DNA of 5,238 nt from Clostridia bacterium (GTDB lineage: Bacteria; Bacillota; Clostridia; Christensenellales; Pumilibacteraceae), in the NCBI GenBank assembly GCA_017452405.1, contig JAFTMM010000074.1:1-5238 (forward strand), read 5' to 3'. Of this stretch, positions 1 through 5,238 are shown in pieces. Both the position numbers and the translations under genes were made by a program. Under the pieces are notes generated by a model that saw only the letters and a program-made list of their open reading frames with translations, made no database searches and was not told the DNA's origin. Each line of letters starts with the position of its first letter. Within the stretch, counting starts at the first letter, position 1.

Positions 1-1187
1 CCGTTATAACCGCCGTCCATAAAGCCAACGCCAAAGATGGGCGCGCGCGACAGGTCGGATAAGCCGTCTATCCACAACGGGAAACGACCGTTATCCTCTG
101 CCGAGAAGCGTAAGACGTTCCATATACTCGTAAGTAGATTTTCGACACCGCCCAACGTCTGCATCATTACAAGGAACGCAACAAGCAATAAAAGCGCCAA
201 AGCTATCGAAGAAATGATGTTTTTCTTGCGGTTACGTCCGCTCACACAGCATGCAACTATACAAACCAAAAGCACGACTCCGCCAAATACGATAGCCGTT
301 CTGCCGTTAACAAATACTACTACTATATAGAATATAATTGCCGAGGCGAAGGAAAGTGGGCTATAGCGACGCGAGTGCGCAAGATACATCGAAGCAGGCA
401 CGCAAAGCGCAAGCACGGCTCCAACTAGATTAAACACGCCCCAAGAAAAGACGGTGTAATTCCTTTGAAAGCCCACTATTGCGCCCGTCGCGTCACGCAA
501 GAAAAGCAGGTCTTCCGCATTTAAGCGGAGGGACAGAACGAGCACCTGCGCCGAAATCATAAAGCCAAGGCAGACCATAACCTTGCAAGCATACGCCACA
601 CTATCCTTGGTCTTGTCAGTCATCGCAAGCACGATAAAGTACACAACGGCAAAACCGACTGCTTCAAGTAGCCCTACAGCGAGGTTCATAGGCGTCCAAT
701 CGGGAGAAAAAATACCGTTCGTCATGCTTGCAATCGAAAGAGCAAGCAGTCCAAAAGTAAATAATCCACGTTTTCTGTAAGCGTCACGAAAAACGCCCGT
801 TACAATAAATTTATAAATAAGCGCAGATAACATTAATCCGCCACAAATAAGTAGATTGGCAAGTCCGGCAGGGCTAAACGCGCCGAGTACGTTGCTCGTT
901 GAAGTTCCGAGCGTAAGGTCCACGTCGTCGCCAATGCAATAATAAGCAAGAATGAGCGGAACGAGCAAAACTTTCAGATCGTCACAGAATAACGCCGAAA
1001 AGACCACGGCTACGGCTAATACCCACATAATGGGGATATATACAGCCATTCCGAACGAGGCGGAAAAAACTCCGAGCAAAGCAAAAAGGGCGGGATACCA
1101 TATCGTCTTTTGCCATTCCGCCATTCTGTTAATTATAGGATATTTCGACTTGATTTTCTCGAAGATGCTCATATTATCCGCAGTCAT
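1..1187 (-). CDS. O-antigen ligase / Wzy-type polymerase-like membrane protein (partial, C-terminus beyond left edge)
   Basis: Reading leftward from the ATG at 1187, one frame stays open for 395 codons to the window edge, so the C-terminus is missing. The protein (MTADNMSIFE...) is very hydrophobic. About eleven membrane segments can be seen, near residues 28-48, 51-67, 71-85, 106-127, 141-156, 168-189, 199-220, 244-270, 278-293, 297-316 and 324-343. A long extracytoplasmic loop follows and is still open at the edge. Two features point to the O-antigen ligase/Wzy superfamily: NGRTAI (R296) at a membrane border, and, in the big loop, GRFPLWIDGL (R368) followed by P383 and GVGF (386-389), the family's R..W...P..G.G pattern. 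Such proteins polymerise lipid-linked glycan repeats or ligate them to an acceptor at the outer face of the membrane. In a Gram-positive cell the product would be capsule or another surface polysaccharide. No glycosyltransferase is in view, so the substrate is unknown. A TAG directly upstream in frame (1190-1188) rules out a longer start. M6 (codon at 1172) is an alternative. Confidence 0.82.
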   Translation of the reverse strand, partial: MTADNMSIFEKIKSKYPIINRMAEWQKTIWYPALFALLGVFSASFGMAVYIPIMWVLAVAVVFSALFCDDLKVLLVPLILAYYCIGDDVDLTLGTSTSNVLGAFSPAGLANLLICGGLMLSALIYKFIVTGVFRDAYRKRGLFTFGLLALSIASMTNGIFSPDWTPMNLAVGLLEAVGFAVVYFIVLAMTDKTKDSVAYACKVMVCLGFMISAQVLVLSLRLNAEDLLFLRDATGAIVGFQRNYTVFSWGVFNLVGAVLALCVPASMYLAHSRRYSPLSFASAIIFYIVVVFVNGRTAIVFGGVVLLVCIVACCVSGRNRKKNIISSIALALLLLVAFLVMMQTLGGVENLLTSIWNVLRFSAEDNGRFPLWIDGLSDLSRAPIFGVGFMDGGYN

Positions 1188-1193
1188 CTATCC

Positions 1194-1213
1194 TTGCGCT
1201 TTTCTAAGCGCAA
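1194..1213 (-). promoter_or_regulatory. Hairpin in the leader of the ligase-like gene, touching its ribosome binding site
   Basis: The minus-strand RNA can form a perfect 8-bp stem, UUGCGCUU with AAGCGCAA, around the tetraloop AGAA. The 3' arm ends 6 nt before the start codon, and its last two A residues are the first two bases of the only Shine-Dalgarno-like stretch, AAGGA (1195-1191). That stretch lies just 3 nt from the ATG, which is close. No U-tract follows, so this is not a terminator. The stem could partly mask the ribosome site or protect the 5' end. Its function is inferred; the pairing is read directly from the sequence. Confidence 0.5.
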
Positions 1214-1231
1214 TCCCACTTATTCGATACC

Positions 1232-1260
1232 ATTATATAGTTTTTTCGGTGTTATGTCAA
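1232..1260 (-). promoter_or_regulatory. Consensus sigma-A promoter of the ligase-like gene
   Basis: On the minus strand TTGACA (1260-1255) is followed by exactly 17 bases and then TATAAT (1237-1232). Both hexamers and the spacing match the housekeeping consensus perfectly. Transcription should begin near 1225, giving a leader of about 37 nt before the ATG at 1187. The promoter is divergent from that of rsmA, and the two -35 boxes are 56 bp apart. Confidence 0.85.
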
Positions 1261-1282
1261 TCTCTTTTATAAACTATCGCAT

Positions 1283-1302
1283 TTTTCACAAGCTTTTCAC
1301 GA
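1283..1302 (+). repeat. Tandem direct repeat between the two divergent promoters
   Basis: TTTTCACAA (1283-1291) and TTTTCACGA (1294-1302) match at 8 of 9 positions and start 11 bp apart, about one helical turn. They lie between the -35 boxes of the two divergent promoters. A dimeric regulator could read such a pair, but the region is short and AT-rich and chance is a real possibility. Confidence 0.3.
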
Positions 1303-1316
1303 ACTTACCGCAGAAG

Positions 1317-1345
1317 TTGACTTTGCAAGCCAAATATAGTATTAT
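1317..1345 (+). promoter_or_regulatory. rsmA promoter placing the transcript start at the ATG
   Basis: TTGACT (1317-1322), a 17-base spacer, then TATTAT (1340-1345) form a strong sigma-A-type promoter. The -10 box ends only 6 bases before the A of the rsmA ATG at 1352. Usual spacing of about 7 bp from the -10 box puts the transcription start on that A, so the mRNA would have no leader. No Shine-Dalgarno motif precedes the ATG, which fits. A weaker upstream alternative with TATAAA at 1268-1273 has no credible -35 box. Confidence 0.7.
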
Positions 1346-1351
1346 TTATCT

Positions 1352-2122
1352 ATGAACGGTTTTAAACATTCTCATTCCCTTGGGCAGAATTTCCTTACCG
1401 ATAAAAACCTATTGTCCGCAATAGTAGCCGACGCAGGCGTTACGGCAAGCGATACGGTAGTTGAGGTCGGCGCAGGGCAAGGCGCGCTCACCCGTCCGCT
1501 TGCGGAAACGGGCGCAAGGGTTATTGCTTTCGAGATAGACACGCGCCTTGAAGAATACCTTCGTCCCTTAGAGGAGAAATACCCCAACCTTACCGTGATT
1601 TTCGGCGACTTTATGAAAAGCGCGCCTGAGCTTATTTCCGGTAGATTTAAGGCGGTTGCCAACCTACCCTATTATATCACGACGCCCGTCCTGTTCCGCT
1701 TTCTTGACGACGAGCGGTGCGACAGCGTTACCGTTATGGTGCAGAAAGAAGTAGCCGAACGAATCGTCGCATCTCCGGGCGGAAAGGACTACGGCGTGCT
1801 GTCGGTGTCTTGCAACCTTGCCGGCAAACCGAAAATCACGCGCATAGTAGGTCGGCAGATGTTCACTCCTCCGCCTAACGTAGACTCTGCCGTCGTGCAT
1901 ATAGACGTTGAAAATCCAGCACGAAGCGAAAAAGTTTCCGCAGTCGTAAAATCCGCTTTTGCCATGCGCCGTAAAACGCTGTATAATTGCCTGTCCTCGG
2001 CGGGCTATGATAAGGCAAAAATAACCTCCGCGCTTGCCACCCTCGGTTTAGATCCGTCCGTGCGCGGAGAAAGATTAACGCCGGAGCAGTTTGTAAAACT
2101 TGCCGAGATGATTACGAATTAG
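1352..2122 (+). CDS. rsmA: 16S rRNA (adenine1518-N6/adenine1519-N6)-dimethyltransferase RsmA/KsgA
   Basis: This cytoplasmic enzyme uses S-adenosylmethionine to dimethylate two adjacent adenines in the loop of helix 45 near the 3' end of 16S rRNA, a late quality-control step in 30S subunit assembly. The 256-residue protein has the full family motif set: LGQNFL at 10-15, the SAM-binding loop VEVGAGQGALT at 37-47, acidic E61 in AFEID, GDF at 85-87, the catalytic NLPYY at 104-108, and FTPPPNVDS at 171-179. The C-terminal helical domain includes RRKTL at 206-210 and ends near LTPEQFVKLAE. Its length is normal and no key residue is missing. The start is fixed: an in-frame TAG at 1337-1339 precedes the ATG and no other start codon lies between. 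No ribosome binding site is visible, and the promoter sits directly against the ATG, suggesting a leaderless message. It appears to be transcribed alone and converges on fucO. Confidence 0.97.
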   Translation: MNGFKHSHSLGQNFLTDKNLLSAIVADAGVTASDTVVEVGAGQGALTRPLAETGARVIAFEIDTRLEEYLRPLEEKYPNLTVIFGDFMKSAPELISGRFKAVANLPYYITTPVLFRFLDDERCDSVTVMVQKEVAERIVASPGGKDYGVLSVSCNLAGKPKITRIVGRQMFTPPPNVDSAVVHIDVENPARSEKVSAVVKSAFAMRRKTLYNCLSSAGYDKAKITSALATLGLDPSVRGERLTPEQFVKLAEMITN

Positions 2123-2196
2123 ATTATTCCGATTCTCTACGCTTGGGATCGAAATGATAGTAACCCCTAATAAAATGCAATTAAAGAGTTAATATA

Positions 2197-2230
2197 AAAA
2201 CTGCTGAACGATACAACGTCCAGCAGTTTT
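2197..2230. terminator. Bidirectional intrinsic terminator between rsmA and fucO
   Basis: AAAACTGCTG (2197-2206) pairs with CAGCAGTTTT (2221-2230). Inside it ACG (2208-2210) pairs with CGT (2217-2219) across one mismatch (A2207/C2220), closing a 6-base loop. The A and T flanks supply a T-tract on each strand (TTTTCGTTT rightward, TTTTTATATT leftward). It lies 74 bp after the rsmA stop and 16 bp after the fucO stop, and serves both convergent units. Bases 2123-2196 hold nothing else I can identify. Confidence 0.88.
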
Positions 2231-2246
2231 CGTTTAAGACAAAGGA

Positions 2247-3395
2247 TTACATTAACGATTCATAAAGAGCGATGATATCCTCTAAGGTCGGATCTTTGGG
2301 GTTGCCGGGACGGCAAGCGTCGTCCATTGCCGACTGCGCAAGGAAAGGAACATCTTCCTTTTTCACGATAGCCTTAAGATCCTGAGGGATACCTACGTCA
2401 ATTGAAAGCTGTTTAACTGCTTCAATCGCTGCCTTGCGGTATTCGTCCTGAGTCATGTCGTCTACGCCCTTAACGCCCATTGCGCGCGCAATTTCACGGT
2501 ACTTCTCGCCCGTCGTGGGAGCGTTGTACTCCATTACGGTAGGAAGAATGATAGCGTTTGCCACGCCGTGAGGAGTGTCGTAAAGCGCACCGAGGGGATG
2601 AGCCATGGAGTGAACTATGCCGAGCCCTACGTTGGAGAAGCCCATGCCTGCAACGTACTGACCGAGCGCCATGCCCTCTCTGCCTTCGGGCGTGTTCGCT
2701 ACTGCGCCACGGAGGCTCTTGGCGATAATCTCTATCGCCTTAATATGGAACATATCCGAAAGCTCCCACGCGCCCTTAGTGATATAGCCTTCGATAGCGT
2801 GAGTGAGCGCGTCCATACCCGTCGCGGCGGTAAGCCCCTTGGGCATTGTTGCCATCATTTCAGGATCAACGATTGCCACTACGGGGATATCGTGAGGATC
2901 AACGCAAACGAACTTGCGGTTCTTTTCCACGTCGGTAATAACGTAGTTAATGGTTACTTCGGCTGCCGTTCCTGCGGTCGTAGGTACTGCGATAATGGGC
3001 ACGGAGGGGTTAGCGGTATCAACCGCGCCCTCAAGGCTACGAACGTCCTCGTGTTCGGGGTTGGCGATAATAATGCCTACCGCCTTTGCCGTGTCCATGC
3101 TCGAACCACCGCCAATAGCGATAATATAGTCTGCGCCCGACTCCTTATACGACGCTACGCCCGACTGCACGTTTTCAATGGTGGGGTTGGGCTTAATGTC
3201 CGAATAAAGCTCGTAAGCCATTCCTGCACCTTTGAGTACGTCAAGCACCTTGTCCGTTACGCCGAACTTCACAAGATCGGGGTCAGAGCAAACGAAAGCC
3301 TTGTTAAGCCCTCTCTTCTTTGCCTCGGCAGGTATTGCGCTAATTGCGCCTGCGCCGTGATAACTGGTCTCGTTAAGAATAAATCTGTTCATCAT
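2247..3395 (-). CDS. fucO: Lactaldehyde reductase (L-1,2-propanediol oxidoreductase), iron-dependent alcohol dehydrogenase
   Basis: FucO reduces L-lactaldehyde, formed by aldolase cleavage of fuculose- or rhamnulose-1-phosphate, to L-1,2-propanediol with NADH in the cytoplasm. It regenerates NAD+ in anaerobic fucose or rhamnose fermentation. The 382 residues align end to end with my recollection of E. coli FucO, including the diagnostic stretches TTAGTAAEVTINYVITD, KFVCVDPHDIP and ALGQYVAGMGFSNVGLG. The Rossmann-like N-terminal domain carries D38 (the NAD-preferring aspartate) and the GGGS loop at 95-98. The Fe2+ ligands are D195, H199, H262 and H276, each one less than in E. coli. Two ATGs are adjacent (3395 and 3392); the ribosome site favours the second, giving 381 residues. 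The gene lies 89 bp downstream of a GPH symporter, probably in the same unit, with a strong hairpin between. Activity on related aldehydes such as glycolaldehyde is possible; FucO enzymes are known to accept it. Confidence 0.93.
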   Translation of the reverse strand: MMNRFILNETSYHGAGAISAIPAEAKKRGLNKAFVCSDPDLVKFGVTDKVLDVLKGAGMAYELYSDIKPNPTIENVQSGVASYKESGADYIIAIGGGSSMDTAKAVGIIIANPEHEDVRSLEGAVDTANPSVPIIAVPTTAGTAAEVTINYVITDVEKNRKFVCVDPHDIPVVAIVDPEMMATMPKGLTAATGMDALTHAIEGYITKGAWELSDMFHIKAIEIIAKSLRGAVANTPEGREGMALGQYVAGMGFSNVGLGIVHSMAHPLGALYDTPHGVANAIILPTVMEYNAPTTGEKYREIARAMGVKGVDDMTQDEYRKAAIEAVKQLSIDVGIPQDLKAIVKKEDVPFLAQSAMDDACRPGNPKDPTLEDIIALYESLM

Positions 3396-3397
3396 AT

Positions 3398-3403
3398 CTC
3401 CTT
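3398..3403 (-). promoter_or_regulatory. fucO ribosome binding site, favouring the second ATG
   Basis: The minus strand reads AAGGAG, then AT, then ATGATG. The first ATG (3395) is only 2 nt from the site, whereas the second (3392) is 5 nt away, a more usual distance. The true protein may therefore begin at the second Met. The choice changes the product by one residue only. Confidence 0.7.
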
Positions 3404-3426
3404 TTTAAATTTACGTTTAAAAACCA

Positions 3427-3464
3427 ATCCCTTCCCTTTGCTTCCCCAGCAAAGCGGAAGGGAT
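3427..3464 (-). terminator. Strong hairpin with T-tract between the symporter gene and fucO (attenuator or processing site)
   Basis: ATCCCTTCC plus CTTTGCT (3427-3442) pair with AGCAAAG (3448-3454) plus GGAAGGGAT (3456-3464). This gives 16 base pairs with one bulged C (3455) and a 5-base loop. On the minus strand the stem is followed after three bases by TTTTT, so it can act as an intrinsic terminator after the symporter gene. Only about 30 bp separate it from the fucO start, with no promoter there. fucO must therefore depend on read-through, or on a promoter inside the symporter gene that I do not see. Confidence 0.75.
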
Positions 3465-3484
3465 ACAGTTTTTATTTACTTTTT

Positions 3485-5149
3485 TTATTTTTTCTTAGCT
3501 TCTTTCGCTTCTTGCTTTGCTTTCTTTTTCGCCTCTTTCTCAGCAAGCATAGCCTGATACTTAGCTTCTTCCTCTTCGTAGCTTAAGCCCTTCTTTTCGC
3601 AAAGCGCCTTAAGCTCTTCCTTTCTAGCCTCTTCAGCCGATGCTGCCGCTTCAGCCTCTTCGCGTTTCAGCTTCTCTTCGGGATCTTCCCATACTCCGCC
3701 TGCCGCTTCTACCGCCGCTTTCTGGTTGAGCTTAATCGTCTCTCTGTCTTTGGAGAGTCCTTTTTCTACGCCAAACAGGAAAAGAAGCGCTACGCATACG
3801 CCGTAAGCAATTACTTGGAACCAAGTGAAGCTGAACGCTACCATCTCGGTATTATCTCCGGTGTTGGTCATAAGGTTAAACAAACCGGTCATTACGGGAG
3901 GAGCCGCTACCATTATTGCACTGTAAATCGACATCGTGAAGCCGTCAGGACGGAAGCCGTTCTTTGCCTCAACGTGGTCAAGTACGTCCGCAAACATTGC
4001 GAGAATCATATAGCAAATAGGCGCTTCACCGAAGCAACGGAGAGCAATACCAATAGATACCACAACAACGTTCGTAGTTACTGCCGCAATAATGCCACCG
4101 CCAATTGCAACCGCAAGACCTACGAGAACTACCCAACGCTTTGTTACCTTATTGGATAAAGGCCAAATGAATGCCATAGCTATTGCCATAGGAATTGCAC
4201 CAAGTACGCCGAGAAGCGTCTGAGTAAGTCCCCAGCCACCTTCGCCTGCGCCCCAGAAGGAGTTGTCTATTACCTGCTTGCAATAAAATATCATAGAAGC
4301 GTTCTTAAGACCACCGGCAAACTGGAAAATAAGATATGTGATTATCACTACCCACCAAAACTTGTCCTTAACTACAGCCTTAAGTTGTTGCCCCATAGAA
4401 ACCTTATTCTTTTCTACGGGCATAGCGAACGTTTCTTCGGTAACTCTTTCACGAGTAAAGAAATACTGAAGGACGGTCGCAAGGAAGGTAACTACTCCAA
4501 CTGCAATGAATGCAATAAGCATTGCAGGCTGACCGTTCGGATAAATAATTAATCCTGCAAGAGCAGGGAAAATCATAGTTCCTGCGCCCATAACTCCAAG
4601 AGTGGCTACGTTACTTACCGAAGCAAGAAGTCCTCTCTGGCTTGAGTTTCTGGTAGAAACGGGAATGAGGGTGGAGTTCGCGGCGTTGTAAAGAGGATAA
4701 GCTACTGCGTAGTATAAGTTATACGAAATTCCAGTCACTACCATTGTGACTGCAGGGTCTGCGCCTGCCGGCATTATAAACATCAAAATACACGCCACTG
4801 TCAAAAGTATGGACGAGAGCAGTATCCAAGGTCTTGCTTTTCCTGCTTTTGTTCGTGTTCTCTCTATTATTTGTCCAGCGATGAGGTTTCCTGCTACGAT
4901 AAGTATTGCTGATAATAAAGGCAATATCGTAAGGAATGTTGTGATTTCCTGAGTCTTTACGCCAGCGAACAAAATATCCGTCCAATAGTTGTTCAATACC
5001 GCGCCGAAGATACCGCCTGCAAGAAGTCCGCCAAGAGGTCCTATGAGATAACCGAGTACGACTTCGGGGAACTTAACGTTAGCCGATTTAATTTTTGTCC
5101 TGAAAAGCGGACTTTCAAAAATCGACTTTTTCGTCTTTTCGTTTTTCAT
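3485..5149 (-). CDS. GPH-family (glycoside-pentoside-hexuronide) cation symporter, MFS superfamily, with long charged C-terminal tail
   Basis: This inner-membrane symporter probably takes up a sugar or glycoside with Na+ or H+. Its 554 residues contain about twelve membrane segments, near 30-52, 69-92, 107-127, 133-157, 172-203, 207-231, 263-282, 306-330, 338-358, 360-384, 403-425 and 438-461. Two family signatures are clear. The loop after segment 2 reads ERTRTKAGKARPWIL (96-110), the GPH form of DRT..k.G..RPW. The loop after segment 10 reads ADVLDHVEAKNGFRPDGF (387-404), the GPH ADv.D..e.ktG.R..G motif. Family members usually have about 450-500 residues. The surplus here is a tail from about 462, dense in E, K and A, likely cytoplasmic and helical. 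AAAGGAG (5163-5157) lies 7 nt before the ATG. fucO downstream suggests fucose, rhamnose or a glycoside of these as substrate, but substrate cannot be read from sequence. Confidence 0.88.
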   Translation of the reverse strand: MKNEKTKKSIFESPLFRTKIKSANVKFPEVVLGYLIGPLGGLLAGGIFGAVLNNYWTDILFAGVKTQEITTFLTILPLLSAILIVAGNLIAGQIIERTRTKAGKARPWILLSSILLTVACILMFIMPAGADPAVTMVVTGISYNLYYAVAYPLYNAANSTLIPVSTRNSSQRGLLASVSNVATLGVMGAGTMIFPALAGLIIYPNGQPAMLIAFIAVGVVTFLATVLQYFFTRERVTEETFAMPVEKNKVSMGQQLKAVVKDKFWWVVIITYLIFQFAGGLKNASMIFYCKQVIDNSFWGAGEGGWGLTQTLLGVLGAIPMAIAMAFIWPLSNKVTKRWVVLVGLAVAIGGGIIAAVTTNVVVVSIGIALRCFGEAPICYMILAMFADVLDHVEAKNGFRPDGFTMSIYSAIMVAAPPVMTGLFNLMTNTGDNTEMVAFSFTWFQVIAYGVCVALLFLFGVEKGLSKDRETIKLNQKAAVEAAGGVWEDPEEKLKREEAEAAASAEEARKEELKALCEKKGLSYEEEEAKYQAMLAEKEAKKKAKQEAKEAKKK

Positions 5150-5179
5150 CTATAAACTCCTTTATTTTTTGTTTTTTAA

Positions 5180-5208
5180 ATTATAACACTAAGCTTTTGA
5201 CTATTCAA
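5180..5208 (-). promoter_or_regulatory. Promoter of the symporter-fucO unit
   Basis: On the minus strand TTGAAT (5208-5203), a 17-base spacer and TATAAT (5185-5180) form a good sigma-A promoter. A TG one base before the -10 box (TGTTATAAT) gives an extended -10. Transcription should begin near 5173, leaving a leader of about 24 nt that contains the AAAGGAG site. Confidence 0.8.
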
Positions 5209-5214
5209 GAGTTT
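5191..5214. promoter_or_regulatory. Imperfect inverted repeat over the -35 box, possible operator
   Basis: AAGCTTTTGA (5191-5200) and TCAAGAGTTT (5205-5214) are inverted copies matching at 8 of 10 positions, separated by CTAT. The right arm covers most of the -35 box of the symporter promoter. A regulator bound here would block RNA polymerase, which suits an inducible sugar operon. No regulator gene is in the window, and AT-rich repeats of this quality can arise by chance. Confidence 0.35.
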
Positions 5215-5238
5215 TATTCTGTTTGTGAACAATCTTCC

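Noticed and set aside
1282..1290. TTTTTCACA as a DnaA box
   Set aside because: It differs from the TTATNCACA consensus, stands alone, and there is no origin context such as dnaA, dnaN or a cluster of boxes.
37..1355. Several plus-strand frames of 65-106 codons across 37-1355
   Set aside because: They lie opposite the continuous 395-codon ligase-like gene or cross the divergent promoters. None has a ribosome site or a recognisable sequence.
3470..3500. T-rich stretch after the 3427-3464 hairpin on the plus strand as a terminator for a plus-strand gene
   Set aside because: No plus-strand gene precedes it. The T-run is largely the reverse of the AAG/AAA lysine codons and stop at the end of the symporter gene.
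2568..3557. A 329-codon open frame on the plus strand opposite fucO and the end of the symporter gene
   Set aside because: It lies antisense to clearly recognised genes, its translation has no family features (rich in R, C, H, N), and it is a by-product of codon bias in fucO. The same holds for the shorter frames opposite rsmA (1372-1900) and the symporter (3815-4159, 4746-4952).
5223..5232. Small palindrome TTGTGAACAA upstream of the symporter promoter, with a TGTGA half-site like that of CRP
   Set aside because: The arms are only 4 bp, no matching TCACA half-site is present at the required distance, and the window ends 6 bases later.

Overview
The window looks like an ordinary chromosomal stretch from a low-to-medium-GC Gram-positive bacterium, most likely an uncultured gut Clostridia-type organism. 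This is inferred from consensus sigma-A promoters, AAGGAG ribosome binding sites on some genes, a GPH-family sugar symporter paired with a lactaldehyde reductase, and the general codon use. No 16S rRNA or other marker pins the taxon down. There are four protein genes and no RNA genes, CRISPR arrays, insertion sequences or phage genes.

From left to right: (1) bases 1-1187, minus strand, hold the first 395 codons of a polytopic membrane protein of the O-antigen ligase/Wzy polymerase type. It runs off the left edge. (2) Bases 1188-1351 form a divergent promoter region. The membrane protein has a perfect TTGACA-N17-TATAAT promoter and a short hairpin leader. The rsmA gene has its own TTGACT-N17-TATTAT promoter, whose predicted transcript begins at or next to the ATG. 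(3) Bases 1352-2122, plus strand, are rsmA (ksgA), the 16S rRNA dimethyladenosine transferase. (4) A bidirectional hairpin terminator at about 2197-2230 separates rsmA from the convergent genes to its right. (5) Bases 2247-3395, minus strand, are fucO. (6) Bases 3485-5149, minus strand, are a GPH-type symporter with an unusually long charged C-terminal tail. It lies upstream of fucO, and a strong 16-bp hairpin sits between them. (7) Bases 5150-5238 hold the symporter's ribosome binding site and promoter, with an imperfect inverted repeat over the -35 box.

The symporter and fucO probably form one transcription unit for uptake and fermentation of a deoxysugar (fucose or rhamnose) or a glycoside. 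FucO would reduce the lactaldehyde product to 1,2-propanediol to regenerate NAD+. The isomerase, kinase and aldolase of such a pathway are not in the window, so this is inference. The rRNA methylase is housekeeping, and the ligase-like protein belongs to surface polysaccharide assembly. I see no convincing undescribed multi-gene system. The points most worth a second look are the apparently leaderless rsmA transcript, the hairpin controlling passage from symporter to fucO, the hairpin leader of the ligase-like gene, and the symporter's tail.
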